Assembly (NCBI GenBank): GCA_026710325.1
Contig: JAPORH010000236.1
Location: 1 to 37,160, forward strand
Source: Litoreibacter sp.
GTDB taxonomy: Bacteria; Pseudomonadota; Alphaproteobacteria; Rhodobacterales; Rhodobacteraceae
Direction of reading: 5' to 3'
DNA length: 37,160 nt
The position numbers were made by a program, and so were the translations under genes. Positions 25,758 through 35,115 of this stretch are shown here, piece by piece (positions within the stretch are counted from its first letter, which is position 1; every line of letters starts with the position of its first letter). A model generated the notes under the pieces. The model made no database searches, was not told the DNA's origin, and was given only the letters and a program-made list of their open reading frames with translations.

Positions 25758-26313
25758 AACCCTCATTGTGATGCTGAAGGAGCCGCGCCCGGGCCGGGTC
25801 AAGACACGGCTTGGCGCGGGGTTGGGCCTTGTTGGGGCGGCCTGGTGGTATCGCCATCAGGTGGCGCGGCTTTTGCGGGAGGTGGATGATCCGCGCTGGC
25901 GCGTTGTGCTGGCGGTGGCCCCGGACAATGAGGGGCTGACGAGCCGTATCTGGCCTTCAAATTTCATGCGCTTGCCGCAAGGGTCCGGCGATCTAGGGAT
26001 GCGTATGAAACGGGCCTTGAGCACGGTTGGGCCCGGACCGGTTTGTCTTATTGGCTCTGATATTCCCGGCATTCGTAAACGCCATATTGCGGACGCCTTT
26101 GCGGCGCTTGGGGCCTCTGACGCGGTATTCGGGCCTTCTGAGGATGGCGGGTATTGGTTGGTTGGCGTCAAGCGCGGCGTACCGCACGGAATGTTTGCAG
26201 GTGTGCGCTGGTCGAGCGCGCATGCGCTAGCCGATAGCGAGGCGTCTTTGACAGGGGTGCGGGTGACGCGTGTGGCCCAGTTGCGCGACGTCGATACTGT
26301 CGATGATCTTTGA
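25750..26313 (+). CDS. TIGR04282/DUF2064 family glycosyltransferase
   Basis: A 187-residue GT-A fold nucleotidyl/glycosyltransferase-like protein (DUF2064, TIGR04282). The opening [20 protein letters not shown] is the characteristic nucleotide-binding segment. LIGSDIPGI gives the strand with the metal-binding acidic residue, and [14 protein letters not shown] the conserved late block; DVDTVDDL closes the domain. The substrate is unknown. The TTG start lies inside the dapE stop region (eight-base overlap), so expression is coupled to dapE; an internal ATG at codon 8 is too far into the conserved motif to be the true start. Confidence 0.87.
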   Translation: MRKTLIVMLKEPRPGRVKTRLGAGLGLVGAAWWYRHQVARLLREVDDPRWRVVLAVAPDNEGLTSRIWPSNFMRLPQGSGDLGMRMKRALSTVGPGPVCLIGSDIPGIRKRHIADAFAALGASDAVFGPSEDGGYWLVGVKRGVPHGMFAGVRWSSAHALADSEASLTGVRVTRVAQLRDVDTVDDL

Positions 26314-26324
26314 GGAGGCAGGAG

Positions 26325-26356
26325 CCTACGGCGGGGATATTTTTAAAGCAATGAAG
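26325..26356 (+). repeat. 32-bp intergenic repeat, copy 1
   Basis: Opens CCTACGGC, continues GGGGATATTTTT and ends AAGCAATGAAG. The same 32 positions recur at 34043-34074 with three differences. It lies between the glycosyltransferase gene stop and rnr. The GC-rich opening followed by AT and five T resembles a weak terminator. Confidence 0.65.
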
Positions 26357-26391
26357 TGTATTGCCGCGCGCCACGTGCTAGGTCTGCGCCC

Positions 26392-28647
26392 ATGAGCAAA
26401 CTCCCCAATCGCGACGACATCCTGCAGTGGATTTCGGATAACCCGACCAAGATTTCCAAGCGCGACATTGCGCGCGCCTTTGGCATCCAGGGCCAGGCGC
26501 GGATTGATCTGAAGCGGATCTTGAAAGAGCTGGAGGCCGAAGGGCATCTTGAGAAACGCCGCAAGACGTTTCGCGAGCCTGGGTCCTTGCCGCCGGTGGG
26601 CGTTGCCCGCGTTTTGGGTGTGGATGCTGATGGCGATTTGTTTGTTTCGCCTGTTGAATGGGAGGGCGAGGGGGAGGCCCCGCGCGCGCTGTTTATCGAG
26701 AAGAAGGGCGACCCGGCTCTGGCCGCGGGCGACCGCGTCCTGGTGCGGCTGGCCAAGGTTGCGGGGGAGGATTACGCTTATGAAGCGCGGCTAGTCCGGC
26801 GCATCGGCGCCGGGCCGCAGAAGATTTTGGGGATTTACAAGGCCGCGTCTGAGGGCGGGCGGATCACGCCGATTGACAAAGGTTCGGACCGCGAATGGCG
26901 GGTGCCAGCGGGCGCGTCTGAGGGCGCGCGGGACGGTGAGCTGGTGGAGGCAGAACAGACCGGCCCGAAATCGCGTATGGGGCTGCCTTTGGCGCGGATC
27001 AACGCGCGGCTTGGCGACCCGGGTGCGGCGCGGGCGGTGTCGCTGATCGCCATTCATCAGCATGACATCCCGGACGATTTCCCGGCGGAGGTGATCGCTC
27101 AGGCGGAGGCCGCCAAACCCGTCGATCTGGCCGGTCGCGAGGATTTGCGCGACCTGCCGCTCATCACCATCGACCCGGCTGACGCGCGCGACCATGATGA
27201 TGCCTGCTATGCGCATGCGGATGAGGACCCGAAGAACCCAGGTGGCCATGTCGTTTGGGTGGCGATTGCCGATGTGGCCCATTACGTGCGGCCTGGCTCC
27301 GCCCTGGACCGGGAGGCCTTTAAGCGCGGCAATTCCACCTATTTCCCCGACCGCGTTGTGCCGATGCTGCCGGAGGCTTTGTCAGGCGATCTGTGTTCCT
27401 TGCACGAGGGGGTGGAGCGTGCCTGCATCGCGGTTCGCATGGTTCTCGATGCCGAGGGCAACAAGATCGGGCACCGTTTTGTCCGCGGGCTGATGCGGTC
27501 CCCCGCCGCGCTGAACTACGAAGAGGTGCAGGCCGGGCGCGACGGGCAGCCTAACGCGCGTGTCGCGCCGTTGATGGTAGAGGTCATTGCCCCGCTTTAT
27601 GAAGCCTATGAAGCGCTGAAATCTGCACGGGAGCGCAGGCAACCGTTGGAGCTGGACCTGCCGGAGCGCCGGATCGAGTTGGATGAGGCTGGGCAGGTTA
27701 CCAGCGTGGCGTTTCGCGACCGGCTCGATGCTCACAGGTTGATCGAGGAGTTCATGGTGCTGGCCAACGTGGCCGCCGCTGAGGAACTGAAAGCGCGCAA
27801 GGTGCCGCTTCTCTACCGCGTGCATGAGGAACCGAGCCCGGAAAAATTGGAGAGCCTGCGGGAGATTGCCGGCGCTTCAGGGTTCACCTTGGCCAAGGGG
27901 CAGGTGCTGCAGACGCGACACCTAAACCGTCTTTTGGCGCAGGCGGAGGGGACTGAACATGCGGAGCTGATGAATATCACTGCCTTGCGGTCGATGACGC
28001 AAGCCTATTACGCGCCCGAGAATTTCGGCCATTTTGGGTTGGCACTTCGCAATTACGCGCATTTCACCTCACCTATCCGCCGTTACGCCGATCTAGTTGT
28101 GCACCGCGCTTTGGTCACGGCGCATGGCTGGGGAGAGGACGGGCTGGCCCCCGGTGCTGAGGAGGGTCTTAAAGAGGTGGGTGAGCATATCTCCACCACC
28201 GAGCGCCGCTCAATGATGGCGGAGCGGGATACGACCGACCGCTATCTGGCGACTTATTTGGCCGACCGGGTCGGCGCAGAGGTCGAGGGGCGCATCGCCG
28301 GTGTGGTGAGCTTTGGCGTCTTTGTGAAACTAGACGAGACAGGCGCAGATGGGCTGGTCCCAGTGCGCAGTCTGGGGCGCGAGTATTTTCAGTTTGACCG
28401 CGACGCGCAGACCTTGCGCGGGGAGCAGTCGGGGCTTGTCTTGGGGCTCGGGCAACGCGTCACAGTGCGCATCGCCGAGGCCACGCCGATGACGGGTGGG
28501 CTGATGCTGGAACTGCTCGATGTCGAGGGCCGCAAAATGGCGCGCGCACCCGCAGGTGGGCGGCGGGGGGCTGGAACGAGGCGCAAACTGGTGAAGTCGC
28601 GAAAGAAAGGCGCAAAGCTGCGCAAGAAGGCCGCGCGCCGCAAGTAG
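26392..28647 (+). CDS. rnr: Ribonuclease R
   Basis: 3'-to-5' exoribonuclease that degrades structured RNA in the cytoplasm; 751 residues. Domains in order: N-terminal winged helix (about 5-65), two cold-shock-like domains, the RNB catalytic domain with ITIDPADARDHDDACYA (metal-binding Asp residues) and, after residue 620, an S1 domain (VGAEVEGRIAGVVSFGVFVK). The tail is strongly basic (KLVKSRKKGAKLRKKAARRK), as expected for RNase R rather than RNase II. ATG 26392 is chosen; the 12 residues before it in frame have no family character. Repeat copy 1 lies just upstream. Confidence 0.95.
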   Translation: MSKLPNRDDILQWISDNPTKISKRDIARAFGIQGQARIDLKRILKELEAEGHLEKRRKTFREPGSLPPVGVARVLGVDADGDLFVSPVEWEGEGEAPRALFIEKKGDPALAAGDRVLVRLAKVAGEDYAYEARLVRRIGAGPQKILGIYKAASEGGRITPIDKGSDREWRVPAGASEGARDGELVEAEQTGPKSRMGLPLARINARLGDPGAARAVSLIAIHQHDIPDDFPAEVIAQAEAAKPVDLAGREDLRDLPLITIDPADARDHDDACYAHADEDPKNPGGHVVWVAIADVAHYVRPGSALDREAFKRGNSTYFPDRVVPMLPEALSGDLCSLHEGVERACIAVRMVLDAEGNKIGHRFVRGLMRSPAALNYEEVQAGRDGQPNARVAPLMVEVIAPLYEAYEALKSARERRQPLELDLPERRIELDEAGQVTSVAFRDRLDAHRLIEEFMVLANVAAAEELKARKVPLLYRVHEEPSPEKLESLREIAGASGFTLAKGQVLQTRHLNRLLAQAEGTEHAELMNITALRSMTQAYYAPENFGHFGLALRNYAHFTSPIRRYADLVVHRALVTAHGWGEDGLAPGAEEGLKEVGEHISTTERRSMMAERDTTDRYLATYLADRVGAEVEGRIAGVVSFGVFVKLDETGADGLVPVRSLGREYFQFDRDAQTLRGEQSGLVLGLGQRVTVRIAEATPMTGGLMLELLDVEGRKMARAPAGGRRGAGTRRKLVKSRKKGAKLRKKAARRK

Positions 28648-28720
28648 GTGTTTTCCTGAGGCGGCGACTCGGGCTAGGCTCGCGGGTAACGAACACGGAA
28701 AAAATCCGGGCAGGTGAGCG

Positions 28721-30031
28721 ATGATATCGTTGAAATGGGTTTTGGCCCTCTCTTTTCTGGCGCAGCCGGTATGGGCGGAGACAGCAAACCCGGATCCGAG
28801 CGGACCGGTCACGCGGACGGCGCAGCCCTTGGAGTTGATCAATCCAGACGGCGCGGGGGTTGAGCGCTCCCTCCGACCGCTGCTGCGCCAGACTCTTGTT
28901 CAAAGTTCCGGCGATGCCGGATTTGATGCTTGGGTCGCAGCGTTTCGCGGCCGCGCCCTGGCGCGCGGCATTTCATCGGTGGTCTTTGACCAAGCCTTTG
29001 ACGATGTGCGCTACGCGCCGAAAGTGGTCACGCGCGACCGCAACCAGTCAGAGTTTACCAAGACCCTTTGGGACTATCTGGATACTGCTGTCAGCGACAC
29101 GCGGATCGCCAATGGCAAGGCGGCGCTTGCGCGGATGGGGTCTGAGCTGGATCGCATCGAGGCCCGGTTTGGGGTCGATAAGCATGTGGTCACTGCAATT
29201 TGGGGGTTGGAAAGCGCCTATGGCGCGTTTCGCGGCTCCGACGATGTGATAGGGGCGTTGGCGACGCTGGCCTATGACGGGCGGCGGGGCGCGTTTTTCG
29301 AGGGGCAATTGCTGGCCGCTTTGGAGATTTTGCAAGCAGGTGATGTTGCGCCGCGATCCATGACGGGCTCTTGGGCCGGTGCCATGGGGCATACGCAGTT
29401 TATCCCAACGTCGTACCTTGACTATGCCGTCGATTTCACCGGCGACGGGAAGCGCGACATTTGGGGAGAGGATCCGAGCGATGCGCTGGCCTCCACCGCG
29501 AATTACCTCAAAGCGTTCGGCTGGGTTTCGGGGCAGCCCTGGGGCGTTGAGGTAAATCTGCCTGCAGGGTTTGATTATGCCTTGGCGGACCGAGACATTC
29601 TGAGACACCCCGCTGATTGGGGCGCGCTTGGCGTGAAAGGGCTTGATGGGCGCGATGTTGCAGATCATGGGCAAGCCTCGATCCTGCTGCCTGCCGGGTC
29701 GCAGGGCGTGGCCTTCATGATCTACAAGAATTTCGAAGTGATCGAGCGCTACAACACCGCCGACGCCTATGTCATCGGGGTTGGGCATCTGGCCGACCGC
29801 ATCCGCGGCGGCGCTGCGTTTGAGGCGGGGTGGCCGCGCGGGGATCGGGGTTTGAGCTTTGAGGAGCGGAAGGAGCTGCAAAGGCTCCTGACCGCCAAGG
29901 GGTTCGACACCAAGAAGATCGACGGCAAGATCGGGCCTTTAACCATTGGCGCCGTTCGGGCCTACCAGCGCGCGGAGGGGCTTGTGCCGGACGGCTATGC
30001 CTCGCTGCGCATATTGGAGCGCCTCAGGTAG
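28721..30031 (+). CDS. Lytic murein transglycosylase, MltB-like
   Basis: A 436-residue periplasmic enzyme that cuts the glycan strand of peptidoglycan to 1,6-anhydro-muropeptides. Signal peptide at residues 1-19 (to PVWA). The SLT_2/MltB catalytic domain covers about 65-360, with catalytic Glu164 in AIWGLESAYG and the blocks SWAGAMGHTQFIPTSYLDYA, DGKRDIWG, DALASTANYLKAFGW and YNTADAYVIGVGHLADRI. A C-terminal peptidoglycan-binding domain follows (KELQRLLTAKGFDTKKIDGK and TIGAVRAYQ). No lipobox, so it is probably soluble or held by the binding domain. The start is preceded by a CAGGTGAG ribosome site. Confidence 0.93.
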   Translation: MISLKWVLALSFLAQPVWAETANPDPSGPVTRTAQPLELINPDGAGVERSLRPLLRQTLVQSSGDAGFDAWVAAFRGRALARGISSVVFDQAFDDVRYAPKVVTRDRNQSEFTKTLWDYLDTAVSDTRIANGKAALARMGSELDRIEARFGVDKHVVTAIWGLESAYGAFRGSDDVIGALATLAYDGRRGAFFEGQLLAALEILQAGDVAPRSMTGSWAGAMGHTQFIPTSYLDYAVDFTGDGKRDIWGEDPSDALASTANYLKAFGWVSGQPWGVEVNLPAGFDYALADRDILRHPADWGALGVKGLDGRDVADHGQASILLPAGSQGVAFMIYKNFEVIERYNTADAYVIGVGHLADRIRGGAAFEAGWPRGDRGLSFEERKELQRLLTAKGFDTKKIDGKIGPLTIGAVRAYQRAEGLVPDGYASLRILERLR

Positions 30032-30119
30032 CATCGCCGCAGTGCCGCGAAAGTCGCTGGCCTTTGCGCCGCATGTGCGTTAGTGCGCGCGCAACACCTT
30101 CTTTCAAAGGCAGACCGGT

Positions 30120-31937
30120 ATGGACCTTCGCAACATTGCGATCATCGCACACGTCGACCACGGCAAGACCACTTTGGTCGATGAGCTGTTGAAACAGTCG
30201 GGCTCGTTTCGCGACAATCAGGCCGTGGCTGAACGTGCCATGGACAGCAACGATCTGGAACGCGAGCGCGGGATCACGATCTTGGCCAAGGCAACTTCCG
30301 TCGAGTGGAAGGGCATCCGGATCAACATCGTGGACACACCCGGCCACGCCGATTTCGGCGGCGAGGTGGAGCGGATCTTGTCGATGGTGGACGGTGTTGT
30401 GCTTCTGGTGGACGCCGCCGAAGGCCCCATGCCGCAAACCAAATTCGTGACATCCAAAGCGCTGGCTTTGGGGTTGCGCCCGATTGTGGTGCTGAACAAG
30501 GTCGACAAACAAGACGCAGAGCCCGACCGCGCGCTGGACGAGTGCTTCGACCTTTTCGCCAATCTGGGCGCGGATGATGATCAGCTTGATTTCCCGTCAA
30601 TGTATGCCTCCGGCCGTTCGGGTTGGGCGGATATGGAGCTGGACGGCCCGCGCGAGAACCTGCATGCGCTTTTGGATCTGATCGTCGAGCACGTGCCCGC
30701 GCCCGCGCAGATGGAGAACCGCGACGCGCCGTTCAAGATGCTGGCGACGACGCTGGGCTCTGACCCGTTTATTGGCCGGCTGCTGACGGGCCGGGTTGAA
30801 AGCGGGACGTTGAAGGCGGGGGAGACTGTCAAAGCGCTGTCGATGGATGGTGACAAGATTGAGCAGTTCCGCTGCACCAAGATCCTGGCCTCGCGTGGCT
30901 TGAGCCTAGAGCCGATTGATGTGGCGGAGGCGGGCGACATCGTCTCGCTGGCCGGTATGTCGAAGGCGACCGTGGCCGACACGATTTGCGATGTGAGCGT
31001 GGACACGGCGCTGCCCGCGCAGCCGATTGACCCGCCGACCATCACCGTGACCTTTGGGATCAATGATAGCCCGCTGGCTGGGCGCGACGGCAAGAAGGTG
31101 CAGTCGCGCGTCATCCGGGAGCGGCTGTTGAAAGAGGCCGAAAGCAACGTCGCCATCAAAGTCACCGACACCCCGGGTGGTGATGCGTTCGAGGTGGCCG
31201 GACGCGGCGAATTGCAGATGGGCGTGTTGATCGAAAACATGCGTCGTGAAGGGTTCGAGCTGTCGATCTCCCGCCCGCAGGTGCTGTTCCAAGAGATTGA
31301 CGGCACCCGCCATGAGCCTGTCGAAGAAGTCACGATCGATGTTGATGACGAGTATTCCGGCGCGGTGATTGAGAAGATCACGGGTACCCGCAAGGGTGAT
31401 CTGGTCGAGATGAAGCAGGCAGGCGCGGGCAAGACGCGGATCATCGCGCATGTGCCGTCGCGTGGGCTGATTGGCTATCACGGCGAGTTCCTGACCGATA
31501 CGCGTGGTACGGGCGTGATGAACCGGGTCTTCCATGAATGGGCGCCGCATAAAGGCGACATTCCGGGGCGCAGGGCTGGCGTTCTGATCTCGATGGAGAA
31601 TGGCGTTTCGGTGGCTTATGCGATCTTCAATCTCGAGGATCGCGGCAAATTCTTCATCGGCAGCCAGGAAGATGTCTATCAGGGTATGATCATTGGCGAG
31701 CACAGCCGGGAGAACGACCTTGAAGTGAACCCGCTCAAGGGCAAGAAGCTGACCAACGTGCGTGCCTCCGGCACGGATGAAGCGGTGCGGCTGACAACGC
31801 CGGTGCGCATGTCGTTGGAAGAGGCGATTGCCTATATCGACAATGACGAACTGGTTGAGGTGACGCCCAACGTGGTGCGTCTGAGAAAACGCCATCTCGA
31901 CCCGCATGAGCGCAAACGCGCGGCTAGATCGAGCTGA
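30120..31937 (+). CDS. typA: Translational GTPase TypA/BipA
   Basis: A 605-residue ribosome-binding GTPase of the EF-G superfamily that aids ribosome assembly and adaptation to stress and cold. G1 is AHVDHGKTT (residues 10-18); RGITI (G2), DTPGHADFGGEV (G3) and NKVDKQDAEP (G4) follow. After the G domain come domains II, III and V and the C-terminal domain peculiar to this family, with SRGLIGYHGEFLTDTRGTG and GEHSRENDLEVNPLKGKKLT. The ending RKRHLDPHERKRAAR is typical. The stop overlaps that of the convergent EamA gene by 14 bases. Confidence 0.97.
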   Translation: MDLRNIAIIAHVDHGKTTLVDELLKQSGSFRDNQAVAERAMDSNDLERERGITILAKATSVEWKGIRINIVDTPGHADFGGEVERILSMVDGVVLLVDAAEGPMPQTKFVTSKALALGLRPIVVLNKVDKQDAEPDRALDECFDLFANLGADDDQLDFPSMYASGRSGWADMELDGPRENLHALLDLIVEHVPAPAQMENRDAPFKMLATTLGSDPFIGRLLTGRVESGTLKAGETVKALSMDGDKIEQFRCTKILASRGLSLEPIDVAEAGDIVSLAGMSKATVADTICDVSVDTALPAQPIDPPTITVTFGINDSPLAGRDGKKVQSRVIRERLLKEAESNVAIKVTDTPGGDAFEVAGRGELQMGVLIENMRREGFELSISRPQVLFQEIDGTRHEPVEEVTIDVDDEYSGAVIEKITGTRKGDLVEMKQAGAGKTRIIAHVPSRGLIGYHGEFLTDTRGTGVMNRVFHEWAPHKGDIPGRRAGVLISMENGVSVAYAIFNLEDRGKFFIGSQEDVYQGMIIGEHSRENDLEVNPLKGKKLTNVRASGTDEAVRLTTPVRMSLEEAIAYIDNDELVEVTPNVVRLRKRHLDPHERKRAARSS

Positions 31938-32811
31938 CTTGTTTGCTTGGTGCGAGTTCGAGCAGGGCAGCAGCGACGATCAAAGTAGCGCCCAGTGCCT
32001 CGCGTGGCCCGAAGACTTCATTGGCCAAAAGAGCCGCTGAGATGAGGCCAACGACCACCTCGCTCATCAGGATCATGCCGACGCGGGCCGGGGAAAGGCG
32101 GGTGGCGGGCCAGATGGTCAGAAAAAGCATCGGCAGAACGAAAGCGGCCGAAAGCGCGGCGAGCAGCGCGGTTTTCTGAAACGCCTCCGCCGTTGGTAGG
32201 GCTTGGCCCAAATGCAGCTCCACCGGGATGGCGATTGCGGCCACGCAGAGCGCCCCCATCACGAAAGCGAAGACTTGCCCCGGCACCGGGATGCCGCGCG
32301 CGCGGTAAAGCCCGAGCGAGCCGAGCGCCCAGGTCATGCCAGATAACAGCGCCAGCCAATCGCCAATATTGCGCGGCCAGGGCAGGCCCTCACCGCCCAG
32401 AACGATCAAGAGCCCCCCGAGTCCGCATAAAAGCCCAAGGGCGCGACGCAGCGTGAGGCTTTCGCCCAGAAAGGCCAGCCCCAAAAGTGTGCCCCAGATG
32501 GGTGTGAGGTAGAAAAGCAGGATAGAGCGCACAACCTCGGTATAGACAAGGCTGGTGGTGTAGAGGCTGAAGGCCGCACCAGTGAACATGCCGCTGAGGA
32601 TCAGTGCGCGCCAGTTGTTCAAGAGCATGCGCCGCACCGGCCACAGGAACGGCAACACCGCGACAAGCGCCGCCAGATACATGACTACCCCGGGCCAGGA
32701 GCCGGTCAGGCCTTGGTCTGCAAAGTAGCGCACTGGAAGCCAGTAGAGGCCCCACATCGCGCCGCCAACCAGGAGCGCAATGCCCGCCGTCGTGTCCGAT
32801 GGCGTGCGCAC
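31924..32811 (-). CDS. DMT superfamily transporter, EamA type
   Basis: A 295-residue inner-membrane protein of two EamA repeats, about ten helices, expected to export a small metabolite. Markers are GGAMWGLYWLPVRYFADQGL in helix 1 and the helix-rich SILLFYLTPIWGTLLGLAFLGE, with the second repeat showing LLANEVFGPREALGATLIV. The start is GTG 32811, three bases after the VOC gene stop, so the pair is an operon. Substrate unknown. Confidence 0.9.
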   Translation of the reverse strand: MRTPSDTTAGIALLVGGAMWGLYWLPVRYFADQGLTGSWPGVVMYLAALVAVLPFLWPVRRMLLNNWRALILSGMFTGAAFSLYTTSLVYTEVVRSILLFYLTPIWGTLLGLAFLGESLTLRRALGLLCGLGGLLIVLGGEGLPWPRNIGDWLALLSGMTWALGSLGLYRARGIPVPGQVFAFVMGALCVAAIAIPVELHLGQALPTAEAFQKTALLAALSAAFVLPMLFLTIWPATRLSPARVGMILMSEVVVGLISAALLANEVFGPREALGATLIVAAALLELAPSKQVSSI

Positions 32812-32814
32812 CCG

Positions 32815-33240
32815 CTAGCCCATCGTCGAGACTTGTTGATGCACCTCAATCACATTGCCTTCGGGGTCTTGGAAGAAGACCTGATGCCATTCTTTCGAGA
32901 AGGCGGTGCCGTAATCGGAATAGGGGACGCCTTTTGCGTCGAGCAATTTGAGGAATGCAGCCAGATCATCAGTGCGAAAGGCGATATGGCCCTTTTCGAC
33001 CGGGTTGATGACATGACCATTCTTGAACGCGACTTTGAAATCCCGCTCCGCCAGATGCATTTGCATCCCGCCATCTGTTGCAAAGCGGATGTCGCCGTCA
33101 TAGCCCGCATCCTCGCTCGACGCTGTGCGCGGGAAGCTTTGTATGGGAATATCGTCAAGCCCCAACACATCAGTGTAGAATTCATGCAGCCGGCCCACGT
33201 CATCGGCGACAAAGTTGATGTGATGAAATTCGAGATTCAT
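32815..33240 (-). CDS. VOC family (glyoxalase/dioxygenase-like) protein
   Basis: A 141-residue protein of the vicinal oxygen chelate superfamily, two beta-alpha-beta-beta-beta modules. Possible metal ligands are His6 or His7 in EFHHINFVADD, the His of GHIAFRTDDLAAF and the Glu of PEGNVIEVHQQ. The function of the subgroup is open: glyoxalase, dioxygenase, resistance protein or other. It precedes the EamA exporter in a tight operon, which may suggest handling then export of the same small molecule (inference). Confidence 0.87.
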   Translation of the reverse strand: MNLEFHHINFVADDVGRLHEFYTDVLGLDDIPIQSFPRTASSEDAGYDGDIRFATDGGMQMHLAERDFKVAFKNGHVINPVEKGHIAFRTDDLAAFLKLLDAKGVPYSDYGTAFSKEWHQVFFQDPEGNVIEVHQQVSTMG

Positions 33241-33298
33241 GGGGGTGTTTCCTTACACTGAAGCCAGAGCCTAGCACGCATTTGTTGCGTGGCCCATG

Positions 33299-33772
33299 TC
33301 AGGTTTGCGCGGGAATCACAGCATCGTGCAAGGCGACGTGGCCCGGGGTGACGACCTCCGCGTACCAACCACCATGGCCGCGCATGGCGTTATAGCCGCC
33401 CATACCAATGGTGCGCTCCATCCGGGAGCAGGGCGGACAAGGGCCGGAGATTTTGATCTGCGCGCTTCCGATCTGCAGCGTGACTTTGCGCAAGGCCGTA
33501 AGGTTGATGCCGGAGACCACGATGTTGCGGCGCAGCTGCTCGGGCGTGACCGTAGTCCGCGCAAGCACAGCGATGACGGGAAGATGTTCGGCCTGAATGA
33601 GCGTGACCGCGCGTTTTCCGCCGCCCGTGTGGTGATCACCAGTGAGCCCGTTGAGTGTTAGTTCGGCTTGGTCAGGCTGCGTCAGTGGGGCAAGGCGCTC
33701 CGGGCGCAGGCCGATCCAATCCACCGTGCCTTTAAAGGGGTGGCGGTTCATCAGCGCCCGCAGCTCAGACAT
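33299..33772 (-). CDS. MOSC domain protein
   Basis: A 157-residue protein with a MOSC domain, the beta-rich domain also found at the C-terminus of molybdenum-cofactor sulfurases. The conserved cysteine is in ISGPCPPCSRME, where the Cys is expected to carry or handle sulfur. The opening KGTVDWIGLRPER and TGDHHTGGGKRAVTLIQAEH are typical of the YiiM-like group, which also detoxifies N-hydroxylated bases with the molybdenum cofactor. The start ATG 33772 overlaps the stop of the small upstream gene by eight bases. Cofactor binding is not demonstrated by the sequence. Confidence 0.85.
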   Translation of the reverse strand: MSELRALMNRHPFKGTVDWIGLRPERLAPLTQPDQAELTLNGLTGDHHTGGGKRAVTLIQAEHLPVIAVLARTTVTPEQLRRNIVVSGINLTALRKVTLQIGSAQIKISGPCPPCSRMERTIGMGGYNAMRGHGGWYAEVVTPGHVALHDAVIPAQT

Positions 33773-34031
33773 TTTGCAGATCGACGCAGGTTTTCTTGCG
33801 CGCGGGCAGCACGAATGCCGCGCCACCCGCGTAAAGCGCGCGGACGTAGCCCGGGTCTTCGCTATGGATGATCAGAAGCGGGCCGCGGTGATCGAGGATC
33901 GCCACGGTTTCGGGAAGCTGCGTGCCGGCAGGCACCATAGCGGTTTGAATGGAGCCTGGCAGCATGGCTGCGGCGGCGATGGTAAGCCAGCAGGTGAGGA
34001 GCGCGCCGCCAATCATGAAGGCGCGCTTCAT
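33765..34031 (-). CDS. Small membrane-anchored protein of unknown function
   Basis: An 88-residue protein with a basic start (MKR), one hydrophobic helix (about residues 6-24) and a periplasmic or exposed tail of 60 residues ending KKTCVDLQNV. I do not recognise the tail (LPETVAILDHRGPLLIIHSE). The overlap with the MOSC gene suggests co-translation. It may be a signal-anchored partner of a membrane enzyme; nothing more can be said. Confidence 0.6.
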   Translation of the reverse strand: MKRAFMIGGALLTCWLTIAAAAMLPGSIQTAMVPAGTQLPETVAILDHRGPLLIIHSEDPGYVRALYAGGAAFVLPARKKTCVDLQNV

Positions 34032-34042
34032 GGCAAGCGGGC

Positions 34043-34074
34043 CCTCCGGGGGGGATATTTTTGAAGCAATGAAG
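34043..34074 (+). repeat. 32-bp intergenic repeat, copy 2
   Basis: Opens CCTCCGGG, continues GGGGATATTTTT and ends AAGCAATGAAG; it matches 26325-26356 at 29 of 32 positions. It occupies the gap between the small membrane protein gene and the end of the next minus-strand operon. Confidence 0.65.
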
Positions 34075-34083
34075 CCATGGGCG

Positions 34084-35115
34084 TCAGTAATCGTAGATAT
34101 GTTCGAGCTGGTCTGTGCCGGGTGTCAGGTTTTCAAACACAAGATGGAGTGCGCTGACCTTGGTGGCAAGGAGGATGCGGTCTTCCTCAAAGCCGATACG
34201 CGGGAGGCGGGAGATGACTTTTGAGTCCGCGTTACTCTGCCACGCGCGGTTCGTGAGGATTGAGACAAGGATATCGTCATTGCCTGCGATCTCGACGAAT
34301 TGCCCGCCGGCCTGTGCGATTTGCTGCGCGAGAGTGGTGAAGATGCGATAGCGGGGGACCTCCGCGATGGTGATGTCGTCGGATTGCGACAGGATTTCTA
34401 TCTCGGGCAGGTCCGGGACAGGGCCCCTGAGCGCGACTTGCATGGTGAGTTCGTCCGCGCCGAGCCCTGCGGCGGCGCTGGCGATGAGCTTGGCATATTG
34501 GGTTTTCGCCCCCCATTCGAGGGAGAGGGCCAGGCGACGCTCCCACCCGCGCAGCCCAACGGGCTCGGCTTGCCAGAGCGTATCGGACCAGGTGGGGAAG
34601 TCGTATTTGTACCAAGGCGTTTGCTGCAGGAAGGTGGCGTAATCTTGCGCCATATCTGCTTCGACGCCGTCCTGGGGGGAGGGGGCCGCGAGTGCAAAGA
34701 GGCGGCCGATGGTTTCCTCATAAGCGGCTTTGAACAGCATCTCGAGCGTGAAAGACGCGCCGATTGTGTAGATCGTGGCTTTGGAGTTGAAGCCCGCATC
34801 GCCCAGCTCATCGGCTTTTTTGGTGAGCGCGCAGGCGGAGCTCCAGAAGCCGGTGATGGCCTTTACATATGGGAAGTCATGCGGATGGCCGGTTTTAAGG
34901 GCCGCCGCATAGCCTTCATAGGCGTAGACGATGTGCCATTCGGGGTAGACCATGTAAGTACGCGCCTCGGGGCGGGTGTCCTGGGTGATAAACTGGGCCT
35001 GAGCTTGAGGAAGCGCGGTGCCACGGCACAGGGTCTCAACCCACAGGATCGGCAGCGCAATGATTAAGATCAGGCCCAAAAGCGCCAGACCAACCCATTT
35101 TAGGAAGCGCTTCAT
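34084..35115 (-). CDS. Membrane-anchored protein of unknown function in the FAD-oxidoreductase operon
   Basis: A 343-residue protein I do not recognise. It starts with a basic tail and one hydrophobic helix (residues 4-25, LKWVGLALLGLILIIALPIL), then a large mixed alpha/beta region that should lie in the periplasm. Cys30 and the Cys of SSACALTKKAD are the only cysteines. The stretch RTYMVYPEWHIVYAYEGYAA is distinctive and may belong to a binding pocket. It is coupled to the preceding gene by a four-base ATGA overlap, and is the third gene of the operon after the FAD oxidoreductase. Confidence 0.75.
   Translation of the reverse strand: MKRFLKWVGLALLGLILIIALPILWVETLCRGTALPQAQAQFITQDTRPEARTYMVYPEWHIVYAYEGYAAALKTGHPHDFPYVKAITGFWSSACALTKKADELGDAGFNSKATIYTIGASFTLEMLFKAAYEETIGRLFALAAPSPQDGVEADMAQDYATFLQQTPWYKYDFPTWSDTLWQAEPVGLRGWERRLALSLEWGAKTQYAKLIASAAAGLGADELTMQVALRGPVPDLPEIEILSQSDDITIAEVPRYRIFTTLAQQIAQAGGQFVEIAGNDDILVSILTNRAWQSNADSKVISRLPRIGFEEDRILLATKVSALHLVFENLTPGTDQLEHIYDY

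Noticed and set aside
30906-31907. A 333-residue minus-strand frame opposite typA
   Set aside because: Antisense shadow of a universally conserved GTPase; no ribosome site or family match.
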